From assembly GCF_041146795.1 (NCBI RefSeq), contig NC_135175.1:36410669-36474668 (forward strand): a stretch of DNA of 64,000 nucleotides, given 5' to 3'. The translations under genes were made by a program, and so were the position numbers. This stretch comes from Maylandia zebra (lineage: Eukaryota > Chordata > Actinopteri > Cichliformes > Cichlidae). Of this stretch, positions 1-13,280 are shown piece after piece (positions within the stretch are counted from its first letter, which is position 1; each line of letters opens with the position of its first letter). The notes under the pieces were generated by a model. That model did no database searches and was not told the origin of the DNA. It saw only the letters and a program-made list of their open reading frames with translations.

Positions 1-1534
1 AGAGTTTCAGTCAGGTTTCAGAGCTCATCACAGCACAGAAACAGCTTTAGTGAAGGTTACAAATGATCTTCTTATGGCCTCTGACAGTGGACTCATCTCT
101 GTGCTTGTCCTGCTAGACCTTAGTGCAGCGTTCGATACTGTCGACCATAATATCCTATTAGAGCGATTAGAACATGCTGTAGGTATTACAGGTACTGCAC
201 TGCAGTGGTTTGTATCATATCTATCTAATAGACTCCAATGTGTACATGTAAATGGAGAGTCCTCTTCACACACTGAGGTTAATTATGGAGTTCCACAGGG
301 TTCAGTGCTAGGACCAATTCTGTTTACATTATACATGCTTCCCTTAGGCAGCATCATTAGAAGACATAGCATACACTTTCACTGCTATGCTGATGACACC
401 CAGCTCTATCTGTCCATGAAGCCAGATAACACACACCAATGAGTTAAACTGCAGGAATGTCTTAAAGACATAAAGACCTGGATGGCCGCTAACTTTCTGC
501 TTCTTAATTCAGATCAAACTGAGGTTATTGTACTCGGCCCTGAAAAGCCTAGAAATATGGTATCTAACCAGATTCTTCCTCTGGATGGCATTACCTTGGC
601 CTCCAGTAACACTGTGAGGAACCTTGGAGTCATTTTTGACCAGGACATGTCCTTCAACGCACATATTAAACAAATATGTAAGACTGCGTTCTTCCATTTG
701 TGCAACATCTCTAAAGTTAGAAATATCCTGTCTCAGAGTGACGCTGAAAAACTAGTTCATGCATTTATTACTTCCAGGCTGGACGACTGCAATTCATTAT
801 TATCAGGAAGTCCTAAAAACTCCCTGAAAAGCCTTCAGCTGATCCAAAATGCTGCAGCAAGAGTCCTGACAGGGACTAGAAAGAGAGAGCAGATTTCTCC
901 TGTACCATATCACCCTATTAGAGCACTTCGCTCTCGCTCTGCAGGCCTACTTGTTGTTCCTAGAGTATTTAAAAGTAGAATGGGAGGCAGAGCCTTCAGT
1001 TTTCAGGCCCCTCTTCTGTGGAACCAGCTTCCAGTTTGGATTCAGGAGACAGACACTATCTCTACTTTCAAGATTAGGCTTCAAACTTTCCTTTTTGCTA
1101 AAGCATATAGTTAGGGCTGGACCAGGTGACCCTGAATCCTCCCTTAGTTATGCTGCAATAGATGTAGGCTGCCGGGGATTCCCATGATGCATTGAGTTTT
1201 TCCTTTCCAGTCACCTTTCTCACTCACTATGTATTAACAGACCTCTCTGCATTGAATCATATCTGTTATTAACCTCTGTCTCTCTTCCACAGCATGTCTT
1301 TATCCTGTCTTCCTTCTCTCACCCCAACCGGTCGCAGCAGATGGCCCCGCCCCTCCCTGAGCCTGGTTCTGCTGGAGGTTTCTTCCTGTTAAAAGGGAGT
1401 TTTTCCTTCCCACTGTCGCCAAAGTGCTGCTCATAGGGGGTCATATGATTGTTGGGTTTTTCTCTGTATCTATGAGGCGACTTTTGTTGTGATTTGGCGC
1501 TATATAAATAAAATTGAATTGAATTGAATTGAAG
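1..1534 (+). mobile_element. L2/Maui-type LINE, 3' portion with broken reverse transcriptase
   Basis: Reads as the reverse transcriptase of an L2-clade non-LTR retrotransposon. Visible motifs are [10 protein letters not shown] (RT block A), [13 protein letters not shown] (block B) and the catalytic YADDTQL. The reading frame from 50 to 1114 is one frame broken by a TGA at 440-442. The C-terminal part is shortened near 890-905: the later copy at 46540-46620 keeps a stretch that is absent here. After the stop comes a GC-rich 3' UTR and an AATTG microsatellite tail at about 1511-1532, the usual 3' end of this family. It continues off the left edge. No activity is expected because of the stop and the deletion. 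Confidence 0.9.
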
Positions 1535-1805
1535 TACTGTCAGATTTTAAAACTGTCTTTAAAAGAATCAAAGTAGAAACTATCACGTGGATTAAACTGG
1601 TTTTCAGGCGTAACCCTGTGTTTACAGGATAACAATAACACGGTCTGTGTGCCAGGAATCAGAGAAGTTAGGTTTCATTTACTCATTTACAGTATATATT
1701 TTTTTAAACAGGTGTGTTTTCCTGCTCAGACCAGTTTTGCAGCTCTTATTGTTCTCTCACATAGCGTGCATGCCACTAGACTTGGCAGGACTGTGCCCTG
1801 CTTCG

Positions 1806-1814
1806 TATATAAAG
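1806..1814 (+). promoter_or_regulatory. TATA box of the ZP-domain gene
   Basis: TATATAAAG lies 57 bases before the ATG at 1871, a plausible core promoter with initiation near 1836. No other promoter elements were identified. Confidence 0.45.
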
Positions 1815-1870
1815 ATGCTGCAGGTGGATGTGAGCAGCATCTCTGGAGACAGAGGTGGGTTTGGAGGATC

Positions 1871-4800
1871 ATGGCGTCCACACTGATGCTCCTGCTTCAG
1901 CTGCTCCTGGTCTCACTGGTGTCTGCTTCTCATTACTTTGGGGGAACCACGACCTACACCTACAAAGGAAGAAACCCTGATGGCTCTTTTAATGTGAGAT
2001 ATACAACGTTTAACTGTACTTAATGTTAATGACAGATAATAAGTGAAGCTGTTGTCCCGACTGTGGCAGGTCTGATTATTCTGATAGAATAAACTTTCAC
2101 TTTTCAGCCTTTTCCTTGAATTCCTTAATTTTTGCTTCTTAACTTATGCATGTATTTTTAAACACTTTGTCTTTTATTAAAGTTTAAACAAATACTAAAC
2201 TTTATTTTTTTAAACTATTGAGAACAACTAATAAATGTTCATCAATGAAAATATTATGAAAAACACAATAATAATAATAATTATGATGATGATTATTATT
2301 GTGTTTCACTTTCTTCACCTCTAAATCCAGAGTGCCTTGACTAATCAATGGCTGCAGACGTGGCTTCCATGACCTACATTTGTTATTGATTGTGTTAAAA
2401 TTGTGATCACATGATCAAACGCAGATACAGAACCTTCTTCATACTGATAACGTGGAGTAAAACTGAAATAACTGGTGAGAATCTGACTGAGTTGATTATA
2501 TGATATTTGCTATAGGTTCAAATTCGGGACAGGGACACCTATGATGGATATTACGACACCCTCTACTGGTATTGTTCCAGTGGATACTGTGGCTACACCT
2601 CCACAAGTCAGAGAGGCAGACTGGACAGCAGCACCAGTGCTCCACTCTATAACAGACAATGGTGTGAAGCTGAAACCGTCACCACGCGGGTCGTCCCGAG
2701 CAACAGACCTTTTGAAATGCGGTGAGCATTTTTCATTTTAAGTATGAAGATACTGTTGATGTGCTTCATTGTGTGTAATTATTGGTTATTAATTTTTATT
2801 AATTATTATTCATCTAAAGTCACCACAGTCATTAAATCTGTCTGATATTATGATAAAACAAGAGCTTGGTGGGTGGATGACTTTGTTATTTCTAAACAAA
2901 CCAGGGCAGCGAGCTGCTGCTGGATATACAGACGTGACAACAATTATGATTGGTACTTGAACACTCTTGTGGATTTGGGAGAAAGATCCGACACTGGAAA
3001 ACCAAACAGAGCACCAGAAGTTGCCATCCTACCTTTCCTCAGGTAAGCTTCCTGAAGTTTGATTTCTCTCACTGGGCCCACGTCCTCATTTCAGATTTGA
3101 CAGCATTTTTAGTAGATAAAGGCGAAAACATGAGCTGAGCTGCGGTTTGGGGAAGGCCTCGAAGGGGACTGGTGGCGGCTACCAGGCCTGGCAGATCCCC
3201 GTGTACTAAGCAGAAGTGAAGAATGGAAAGAATTGAAAGAATTAAAAAAGGAGAGGTAGGGTGGGGAACAAAAACAAACATGCATTAGAACTGGAAGGGG
3301 TGTGTTTGGAGGCGAGGTCCAGCTCCTGAAATTCAGATAATTTATCTCCAATTAAACTATGAGCCTCTAAACAGCAGAATTTGAAAATGTCATCATGTGG
3401 CAAAACCTGCTTCTCTGAAAAAGGAAAACAAGAAGTTCTTGTTTTTTATCAACTAGCAGACAAATTAATTTTAGTTTTCATTCTATTGTCTACATATTTT
3501 TCTTTCTACCTTCTTGATCAGTTTTACAAGATAATACAAGATAATCATGCCAGTGCTTGACTCATGTTACTGTGTGAGACACTGACAGAGACTTTGTTAA
3601 TGTGTTTATTAAAGAGTTCCTGAAAACTGCCCACGGACATACAAGCTGATGTCCTTTGATCCTGATGGAGACAAAGTCAGATGCAGATATGGAAATCCAG
3701 GAAGTGCAGAGTGCTACGGCTGCACCCAACATTCAGGCTTCCACTTAGACCAGGTTAGCTGATGTTCTAATGCACTGTACAATAACTCACTTGTGGTTTT
3801 TCCCTTTTAACTCCAAAATGTCCCACTGTCAGGACTCCTGCACGTTACATTACCAATACACTGATGCTGACCCCAGGGTGAATGCATTTGAGTTGGTGGT
3901 GGAGGATTTCCCACAAGGACACATCAGTCTGAGATACTCCGATGGATCCCAGTCCTCCAGGTCTCCTCTGTCTGCTCCTACTACAACTACAGCTGCACCA
4001 TGGTGGTGGTGGGGGTCAACGACAGCTGCCCCCACTACCACATCATGGTGGTGGTGGACAACTACAGCTGCCCCCACTACAACTACAACAGCCGCTCCTA
4101 CTACAACTACAGCTGCACCCACTACAACTACAGCTGTGCCCACTACAACTACAGCTGCCCCCACTACAACTACAGCTGCACCCACTACAACTACAGCTGT
4201 GCCCACTACAACTACAACAGCCGCTCCTACTACAACTACAGCTGCCCCCACTACAACTACAGCTGCACCCACTACAACTACAGCTGTGCCCACTACAACT
4301 ACAGCTGCCCCCACTACAACTACAGCTGCCCCCACTACAACTACAGCTGCCCCCACTACCACACCATGGTGGTGGACTACGGGCAGACCGCTGCAGGCGA
4401 CCTCTCCTCCCCTCAGTAAACTACCGTTGCAGTTCTCTTTCGTTGGTAAGGCCCATTGTTGTCTCAGTGTTTGATGATGTGATGATGCAGCACACTCCGC
4501 TCTGCTCTGTTCTCAGCATGTTGCTGCTTTCATGACTCTGCACATGAAGACAGTGGTAACTGTGGTAGAAACAGCTGATTGCAGCAGACCTATTTACTCA
4601 TGTGACCCACAGTTTATCTTAAAAACTTAATATTAGTTTTACCTGTTTGCACTGAATTCTTCAGCAGCCCAAGAACCAAACTCCACTTCACGTGTTTGTT
4701 TAAAGCCTTAAACTTTTGCTATGCAGACAGCTGCTTCTTCCTGTTTGGTAACGGATGCTTATTTGTTACTACTCTAACTGTACTCCAGTGGATCCACCTG

Positions 4801-7630
4801 CTCCTTCATGCCAGGAGGGACTATACTTGCCCCAGTTTGTGCACCCAACACCTGCACACGGACAGCGCATTCATGCAGAGGTCAACAAAGAGGTGGAGAT
4901 CAGAATCAAAGCACAGGCTTCATATGCAGCGTGAGTGAGACAAAGCTTGATTAAGGAGGCCTGATGGCAGCGAAACATTATTATCACTTCAGCAGGAAAG
5001 CTCAGCTCAGCATTAATGAGCTAATCCTTGTTTCCTTCTGTGGTTTTCTTACAGAATACAAGATATCATCATGAGCGGGCCAATGAATATGACCAAGCAC
5101 AGAACCACACATAATGAGTTTGTGCTTCGGTGGACGCCGTTCTCCAGCGATCTGGGAGATTATTTCCCAGTGTGCTTTGCTGTTGAATCGGCGACAGGGT
5201 TAGCCTCGGTTTCATTCCTTTAAACACAGAAATAGTTTGGGAGAGCAAAGTCATGATTGGACTCTTTGTGGGTTTTTCAGGTCAGCAGTGACCAGTTTTC
5301 CAGGCAATACCCACTCTCATAACCACGGCACCCCGACTTCACAGTAAGTGACTTTTTGTTGTTTTTAGTGCTTTAAAAAAATGGATTTTCTGTCTAGGTG
5401 TGAGAAGTTTAAATAAATGTGCTTTTGGAATAAATAATGCCACTATGAACAAATTATAAAATGAAGCTCTCCTCATTTGACCTTAAGCTTTACAATTTCA
5501 AGAGTATTTGAAGAAATAATAAAAAGGAAAATTATTTAAGTCACACATTAAGTCAACTTATCATTGTTCTAATGTCTCTTCAGGTCCGGCGTCTATCAGT
5601 CCGAGATGAGGTGTGTCATCTTGAAAGTTGGAACAGAGGAAAGTGAGTCTAAAATCATCTTTGATACCAAAATGTGTGCATTTTATTTTATAAGGTGCTG
5701 TGTGTGTTCAAATATGTGACATATTTTCTATTTTCTTCACTGAATTCGTTTTATAGTTTTATAACTTTTTGACAATTGGAGTTGGAGGATTTTGACATAT
5801 TTCTGGCAACATTAAAATAAACTGAAATTGTAAATCTTTAAATCTGTTGTGTTGGATTGCATTAGGTTTAGCTTAATGAAGAGTCCTTTGAATGGGTATC
5901 ATAAGGTAAATTCTAAGTCTGTATGTTTTCTTACATCATAACATATTTTATATGTTTTTAACTTGTTTCAGTTAAAACCAACGTGATCTGCACTGAGTCT
6001 GAAATGAGAGTCGAGGTGGAGAAATCGTCCCTCCGTGGACTCCGTGAGGATCACCTGCGTCTCAGTGAGCCCAGCAACACCCTCTGCAGCCTGGAGAGAT
6101 ACTCCAACAGCACTCACATCATCGGCGTCATCCCTCTCAATGCTTGTGGCACTCAGATCGAGGTAACCAGAGCTCCTTTGTATCTATTCTGTTGTTGTTG
6201 GTTTAGATATCAGAACGAGGACTGACAGAGTGATGTTTGACTCTGCAGGAAGACGAGGAACATCTCATTTTTAAGAATGAAATCACCACAGTGGATGACA
6301 GCGGAGCTCTGATCACCAGGAAACATAACCTGGAAGTAGAGTTCTACTGTCAGTACCCCAAAAAGGGGAACGTGTCACTGGGCTTCACAGCACACAGGAC
6401 GATTGTGGAAGTGTTTGATAAAGGCTTCGGCACGTTCACCTACCAGTTTGAGTTTTACCCCAACAACCAGTTCAGAAGCATCATTGATCCCAGTTCGTAC
6501 CCTCTGGAGTACGACGTAGGGCAGAAGATTTACATGGAGATAGATGCGTCCTCCATAGTCAACGACACCGAGATGTTTGTGGAGTCCTGCAGAGCCTCGC
6601 CGTACGACAACCCCAATTCCCAGCCAACCTACTCCATCATTGAAGACGGGTACGCATGTGCTGAAGAAAGTGAAGTGTATATTATTTACGGCACATCAGT
6701 TACCTCAACATTTGATCATTTGGCCAAGTTTGATACAAAAACCCACCATTGGATCAATATATAAAAGAAAAGAAGGAAAACCAGAGTTTTACCAAAGTTT
6801 TCTCTTTTCTTTGATTCTGAAATGCTGTAGAAACCCTGTGATGTCTCTGCTTCTGTAGCAGCTTTGATTGTAAGACATGGAGTTACAGCAGCTGTGTCGT
6901 CTTTGTGCTCGGCTCTGATTAGGTGCCCCGTGGACCCAACTGTGATGATCCATGAGACCGACAACAAGAGACAGTTTAGATTCTGCATCGAGGCCTTCAA
7001 GTTCATCGGTTTGCACGATCAGGTAAAGAACTGTAGATATCTAGAAGCTCCAATTTCTAAAAGCACTAATAAATATGCCCAATTTGTGTTTTCTCCTTGT
7101 CTGGGACGGAGAAGCAAAGGTTTGACTGCAGCTCTGCTCTTGTTCCACTAGAGGGGGCAACTGTACGTCTGCTGATATACTGACAGTGTGTCCTGTTTCA
7201 CTCAGGTATACATCAGCTGTTCAGTAATGATGTGTGAAGCAGGGAATCCCAACAGCAGGTGCTCACAGGGATGCATCAACTCAAACAATCACCACCACTC
7301 CCACCGCCGAAAGAGGGACTCTGCCATCCAGACTGCAGCGCACTTCGTTTCCCAGGGTCCTCTGCGCTTGAAGAGGTCAGCAGACACCAGCATGAGTGCA
7401 GGTATGGAAACACAAAGTGCTTCTTAACATTAGCTTCTTTGTTTGACTTTCACTAAAGTGTGAACAATGCTGAGGTTCTATTGTGGTCTTCAGGGAACAA
7501 CCTGAACCTGAACCTGGTCTTCATCGCTGGATGTCTTCTTGCTGCTGTTGCCATGATCTGTGGAGTGCTCCTGTACAGGGCCAAAATGTCAAAGGTCAAA
7601 TACCAGCGTTTGGCCTCGAGTGAAAATTAA
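1871..7630 (+). CDS. ZP-domain, mucin-like type I membrane glycoprotein (14 exons)
   Basis: Fourteen exons join in frame with GT..AG sites: 1871-1993, 2516-2721, 2905-3042, 3615-3753, 3833-4445, 4789-4930, 5055-5198, 5281-5343, 5584-5642, 5972-6162, 6249-6649, 6923-7022, 7206-7401, 7494-7630. They total 2652 nt, or 883 residues. Residues 1-20 are a signal peptide. A cysteine-rich N-terminal region of unassigned family follows to about residue 247, then a Thr/Ala/Pro mucin block (about 248-390) with Trp clusters. A second ectodomain runs to about 540. The ZP domain starts near residue 547 and shows the NACGTQ motif and the conserved CSVMMCEA and SRCSQGC segments. RRKR at about 807-810 fits the consensus cleavage site of ZP proteins. 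A membrane span at about 845-867 and a short basic tail follow. ZP domains polymerise into extracellular filaments after this cleavage. The exact orthologue is not recognised. No stop or frameshift was found. Confidence 0.85.
3978..4365 (+). repeat. 21-bp coding minisatellite (mucin block)
   Basis: Tandem 21-base units encode AAPTTTT or AVPTTTT within exon 5 of the ZP gene, with occasional extra Thr codons. TGG runs at both ends of the block encode WWWW, WWWW and WWW. The repeat keeps the frame, so length changes would alter only the O-glycosylated stalk. It also leaves long open frames in other phases, which are not genes. Confidence 0.9.
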
Positions 7631-8073
7631 GACAGCAGTGTAATCAGAATACCAGTTCCTGCATTACTTTTCAATGAACCTCATTTTGCTGTCAGAGTTT
7701 CGGTGTTTGTGTATCTGCTCATGTTTAAATCAATCATGAATTTAATTCTTTATAATTCAGCTTCATTTGTGTAGCGTGAACTCACAACAACAGTCACCTC
7801 AATTAGCTTTATGATGTAGGGCACAGTCCCAGCTGTTACAGCTGTGTTTGTGTTTGTGAGCTTTAAGAGAAAACAGACATAAAACAGACTTTGAAAGATG
7901 AATCTTTGGATTGTTGTTCAGTCGTGCAGCTTTACAGCAGCTTTTCTTTTTATATGTTAGAGTGTGATTCACAGAAAGTGTTACTGTTGATGTGTGCTCC
8001 TCTATAATCATTTCTATGCACATTTGAGTAAATTTGAGACCAACATTAAAGCGGTTATTATGAACTTTTCTTC

Positions 8074-8079
8074 AATAAA
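8074..8079 (+). terminator. Polyadenylation signal of the ZP gene
   Basis: AATAAA lies 444 bases after the TAA at 7628-7630 and is the clearest signal in the 3' UTR. Confidence 0.5.
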
Positions 8080-8099
8080 AATCATTAAAGGCACTCTCA

Positions 8100-9100
8100 C
8101 GTGTTAGTGCTTTTCTTTCATTCTCTGCTGTGCTTTCAAATGCCTGAGAAGCTCCTTTCCTCAGTTAAAGTGTTGCATCAGCCACTGCATTTCATTAGCC
8201 TGTATGTTCACACGTGAATCGGCAATAAAGTGCTAATCAGTGCTCTTCATCAGCTGGTTACCAGGCAACCTGAAATGCTCAAGAAGCCGTTTTTTGTGGC
8301 TCCCGCCCTGACATGTAAAATGAGGAAAACACTGCATGTGTGTTAAAAAGTATAGTGTGCTGCATTTATGAAATCAATGGGCTGCTGCAGAGAAAACTAC
8401 AATTTTCTGCGTGCAATAAAAACAAAAAGTTGAAGGTTGCGTTCAAATAAAACACATTTCTATTTGAGCCCTGCTGGTATTTATGAAGGAAACAGCCAAA
8501 CTTAAATCGTGCAGCGTGCCGTCATCATGCTGTCGCAGGCGTGCAGTCGGCCTGAAGAAAAAAGAGAGTATTTCACTGAATGATGTAAAACATAAATGTG
8601 CTGAATGACAACCAACTGAAACATTTATTGTGCCTGGTTAATGTCAGCGTTGTTCCTGAACCTCAGCGCACATCGGTCAGACACCACCTTCATCTTTATT
8701 CTGGAAATCGATTTCAACCTTTAACTTTCTGTGTTTTGAGAGTTTCTCTCCTCATATTTGCCATCAAACGTTCAGTTTTCTTCAGGAACATTTTTTATTT
8801 CTTGGATTTGTCCTTGTTCAACCAAGGAAAAGCTCACAATCCTAATCTTCAAATTTTGAATGACATTTAAAACAAAACAAAACTGAAGAACTGAGATGAA
8901 AATGAATTGAAACAGCCGTTAGTCTCGGGGAGCAGCGGCAAGAAGGAGCCACACAGAAAGCTCGCTCCAGACAAAGACCTGCAGGTGAAGAGCTCACCTG
9001 TGAAACGTCACAGTGTCTCCCGCCCCGCGTGACTCCTGAACAGCTGCTGTCCGTGCAGATCGTTCAATAACCCAAGCGACTGTTTTCATAAACTGTACAC
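8100..9100. other. Intergenic, nothing recognised
   Basis: AT-rich sequence between the ZP gene and NLR unit A. Only a short CA run near 9119-9150 stands out. No convincing exon or repeat was seen. Confidence 0.5.
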
Positions 9101-9179
9101 GCTGAATATCAGTGACATACACACACACACAGACACACACTCCTGATTTACTGAGTTTGGAGAAGGGAGGGGCGATTCT

Positions 9180-9250
9180 GATCACGTGATTACACAAGCA
9201 CAGGAAGGCGGAAGGAGCAGAGTTGGCGGTGCGTTGGAGGTGGAGGCGGG
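9180..9250 (+). other. Possible 5' noncoding exon of NLR unit A
   Basis: A purine-rich segment ends at a GTGAGTGTT donor (about 9250). The donor and the next roughly 80 bases resemble those at 25988-26070, ahead of NLR unit B. The shared sequence before two NLR-type exon sets suggests paralogous first exons with conserved intron starts. No ORF is implied. Confidence 0.35.
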
Positions 9251-9515
9251 TGAGTGTTGGCACAGCGTGGTTGTAGCTTTGCTGTCGGAGTGTGTGCGTG
9301 TCTGTGGACTGCAGAGGGGAGAAGGACAGTCACGGTGAACTCTGTGATCAGTGACTCAAAGCCAGCTCAAAGAAAACTGTCTGCGCTGTTTCACTTCCGG
9401 GTTCGTCATCCATGCGACGCTGTAGGCGCTGCTGTTAAATGTGCGTTTAACGGAACCGCTGTGAATAACATGTGTCAGGTGTGTCCCTCATCCTGAACCA
9501 CTAACAGTGTCCGGC

Positions 9516-11486
9516 TAGGGTTGCCAACCGTCCCTTAAAAAACGGAATCGTCCCGTATTTAGAAACAAAAGCACACGTCCCGTATTGAGCTAATAAGGGA
9601 CGCACTTTGTCCCGTAATACAGTGAGAATCAAAAGTAGTCTATAAATGTTAATGGAATTAACGCTTTGTTTGAAAACATAATTCCCAGCCCCTCTCCTGC
9701 TTTGTGACCAATGAGCTGACAGCACACTTATGACAATTCAGATTACCGCTCATCTCATTGGTCGAGGAAAGGTCGCTTACAGAGAAAATACCGGAAGACA
9801 ACAGTTGACCACAACAAGAAGCATGGCCAACAGGGAAACAAACGCCGACACTGCGGTGCAAGTCTCGGACGACGGTAAACCTAAAGCTGGGCAGACACTG
9901 TGCGATTTTTTCAGTCACGTTATTCAGCTCCTGCTCAAACTGCACGATTGACTCGCAGGGGTTAGAAGTTCATAGGTCACGATGCAGGTCTCACACTGTA
10001 CCGCCCGATGCTCTGATGCGACCTGAGTCACACTGTGCCTCCATAAAATGAAGGTTATAACAGAAAATCTGTCGCTCGCTCTCTCTGTCTTTCACTCACA
10101 CAGACACACCACCACCATCAACTTTGCTAAATTGCTAATGAAAAACATGATCAGGCAGCTGTGATTGAGCAGCATGTAAATCCAACTATTTTCACGGTTG
10201 TTGTGGTCGTGATCATTTTGTGATACCACATCGAAAAGGCTCGGATGAGCTTTCCAAAGTTCTACAAGTTGTGCCTCCATCGCTTGTGTCCAGATCACAC
10301 GCTGCACAGCTGCTCCGTCTTTTACACCAACGTTTACGTGTTTGCGCGCGAGCAGTGTGAGCGGCTGTGGTGACACCCTCACGAGCGATTGATGATCGGG
10401 AGCTGGTCGTGAGGTGTTAATCGCTTCTCGTTACCCCACGTATACTACACGACGCACGATGAAGGCCAAAATCGGTCCGATCACCAAATCGGTCGCACGA
10501 CTCAAAAATCGGCTCAAAATGGACCAAAAATCGCACAGTGTGAGCCCAGCATTAGAGCAGCAATGTTTGTTCCCCTCAGAGAAAGAAAAAAAGGAGGAAT
10601 GGGAAAAGGAAAACACCTGGCTGGGAAAGTGCACGATAACACCTATAAAGCGCGCTGCACTGTGTGCCGGCGCACTTTTTCCATAGGCATGCTTCTAGTG
10701 GTGGGCACATGAAAAACATGAGGGGCGTGAAAGCTCGGGGAACCCTTAACCAATTTCTTGTCCACCAGGCCACGGCAGAAGCAGATATGGTATGTAAACA
10801 CTGGTTTGTTGTTTAAACCCTCTGGTTAAGGTTAATATGGGCATGTGCGGTGAATATCAGGGCTATGTGGCCAGAAGTGTGATAATTTATTTTGTGTAAT
10901 AAACAACTGCAAGGATAGATGATTACAACAAATAGATGACTAATACATAAAAGTAATACATAGATGAATAATGATGATGAGTTATGATGCGTAATCATGG
11001 GAACAAGCGGGTTTACAAACAGGAGCAGCTGATTAGCTTTAGAAAAGCTGAAATAATACCTCAGCTGAAGCCAACTGTACTAAATGCACTAAATGTGCAC
11101 TGTTACAAGAATATTTTTGTTCTATTGTTTTCTATTAATTTATATAATTTTAAGTTAAGCAGGACAGAGTTCTTTTAAAGAAAGATTTACTTATATTCTC
11201 AAAAGTTAAGCATGACAGGCTTCTGTTTAAGAAAGAGACCTGTTTTACTGTGTTAATGTTGTCATTGTGAGCTAAAAATAAATGGCTAAATGATCATTTG
11301 TTTCCCATACGGTCATATCACAAAGAATATGCATCTGCTTAAATCAAATTCAAGTCAAATGGTTAAAAAATAATTTCACACACAAAAAAAAAGAGCTACC
11401 ACACCGGGAAGGGTGAAGACAACTGGGTCGCCCGGCCCTGGCCACGAGGTGTCCCTTATTTATTTTTCAGGGAGTTGGCAACCCTA
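9516..11486 (+). mobile_element. Degenerate hAT-like DNA transposon
   Basis: The ends are inverted copies: TAGGGTTGCCAAC at 9516 and GTTGGCAACCCTA ending at 11486. Inside, around 10623-10780, a frameshifted zinc-finger segment reads KARCTVCRRTFSIG, then GGHMKNMRG in a neighbouring frame, like the DNA-binding N-terminus of a hAT transposase. The catalytic part is missing. A second element seems nested at about 9987-10548. A target-site duplication is not clear. Confidence 0.65.
9987..10548 (-). mobile_element. Nested Harbinger-like remnant with MADF-type segment
   Basis: The ends carry TCACACTGT and its complement ACAGTGTGA (9991 and 10535-10543). On the minus strand 10092-10382 encodes WTQAMEAQLVELWKAHPSLF, which resembles a MADF/Myb-like DNA-binding domain of PIF/Harbinger accessory proteins. 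No transposase is present. Confidence 0.4.
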
Positions 11487-13218
11487 CTTCGATAAATCCT
11501 GCAGTTTGAAATTGTCTTTGACATGCAACATGCCGTCTTTGACAGGAGCAGGAAGGACAACAACACTGTATACAGACTACGGTTGGGCGACGTTACTCAG
11601 TCCAGAAACCGACGACAGGTGATCTATTCGCGCAGGTGACTTTTTGATGGGCGGGGCGATGCAATCATGCACGGACTGATTTGCGCGTTTAGAAAATCCC
11701 TCAGAACCAGCCAATAACTGCCTCCCTGAGCCTGGTCCTGGTGGATGTTTCTTCCTGTTTTTCTCTCCCACATTTCATTGTTTCTTTGGTCTGAAGGATC
11801 CAGATTGTTTGACTGATGAAGCGTCAACATCAATGATAACTGACACAGGTCACGTTAACAGCCAGTTTTCATCATGCCAAAGCTGATATGTTCCACAGGC
11901 TGTTAAAGCTGCAGCTGAACACTGAACAAAAACTGTTTCTAATCAGCTTGTTTCTTTGTGTGAAGCTGATTTGAATATAAAAACTCAGCTCACACAGTTC
12001 AGTTTGCATTCGTTCAGTCTGTCTGTGAGGAAATATGAGGACCTGATCTCATGTCACTTCATTACAGCCTCAGTAATGCAGAATGACCTGTTTGTAGTCC
12101 ATCTGCAGGTGTGTGTAGTTTGGCTGCAGCGCGCCCACAGTGTCCTCCTTCCACCCTGCACAAACAGACGGGTTTCAGACTTTATTTGGAGGAACAAGTT
12201 TTCAAATTAAGTCCTTTTTTAAAATGGTCTGAGGTTATTAATAAATTCATTATTAAGGCTTTAAGTCTCTTAATAATTCATTTATTATGCAATAATTGGA
12301 GTATTTTAAAAAATGTTCAGATAGTTGTGACTTTGTCTTCATAAATTTCCCTTTGAACTGACAGCAGCTTATTAGCTTACAGACGTGATTTCTCCCCAGT
12401 GTAATGAGTCTGTTGTTTGTCATGTGAACATTCTTGATAAATTAAAAAGCAGAAGTTTCTGATAGTGTTGGAGCTCTGCTGTTAACACAGCTGTCTGTAA
12501 TTTAATCCTCAGGGATATATTGGGCTCTTGTTACTGTTTAAATCCAGGACTTTCTCTGTGCTCTAACAAACCGTTTGGTGAATAATCTCGAGACGTTTCT
12601 AAAGAAAATCAAACTGGGATGTAAAATGTGTCAGGTCGAAGCTGAAGCTGCTGTTTTCTTCTCAGACTTGTCTGTGTTCACTCTAGGATGGAGCTGTGTG
12701 TTTGTCCCTGTAGAAGTCACCTCCATCCTACATGGACACAGCGTCAGTGTGCCGTGGGACAGGAAGCTGTAATGCTTAAATGGAGCCACTTTAAAGTTGT
12801 GCAGCCATCTCCTTAGAAATAACCGGCAATTTGCACAATTTCCTGCAGCATTAATCTCGTAGTATGTGCAGATTTGGATTTTGCGGTTATATTTTATAGT
12901 TTTTAATAGATTTTTATCACCATTTTATTACTGTCTGATAATCTCTCTGACTGGAGCAAGCAGATCTCACAGGGGTCACAGAAGAAGAGTCACATGACCT
13001 GTGACATGACGCTCATGTGAGTGCACTTGGGGTTTTAGGTTTTGTTTAGCTAACACAAAAAGAGCTTGGCTGTGTTGAACATTCTTGTCCTCCATAACTC
13101 CGAAGACAACTCTGTGAAGATTAAGACGTCACACAGAAAATCCTTTAAATGAATCGTGAGTCTCGTGTGTTCATCTGGTGAAAGTGCTTCCCTTTGATCT
13201 TTTGCTGTTCCTGTTCAG
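11487..13218. other. Mostly unique sequence with one short LINE scrap
   Basis: No exon found. About 11722-11762 matches part of the L2 3' UTR (CCTCCCTGAGCCTGG and TTTCTTCCTGTTT), so it is likely a small L2 remnant. The rest is unassigned. Confidence 0.4.
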
Positions 13219-13280
13219 CAGATTAAAGCTGAACATCATCCCTGAGGCTGAAGCCGTCAGTGCTTCTCAACAGCAGAACT

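Noticed and set aside
1649..2023. Longer ORF starting upstream of the ZP gene
   Set aside because: It would place about 74 codons before the signal peptide and reads through the donor at 1994; the ATG at 1871 gives a proper signal sequence downstream of a TATA box.
3850..4362. 170-codon minus-strand ORF rich in Val/Gly/Ala and two more plus-strand ORFs across the mucin repeat
   Set aside because: Repeat-driven open frames; the exon 5 frame is fixed by matching splice phases on both sides.
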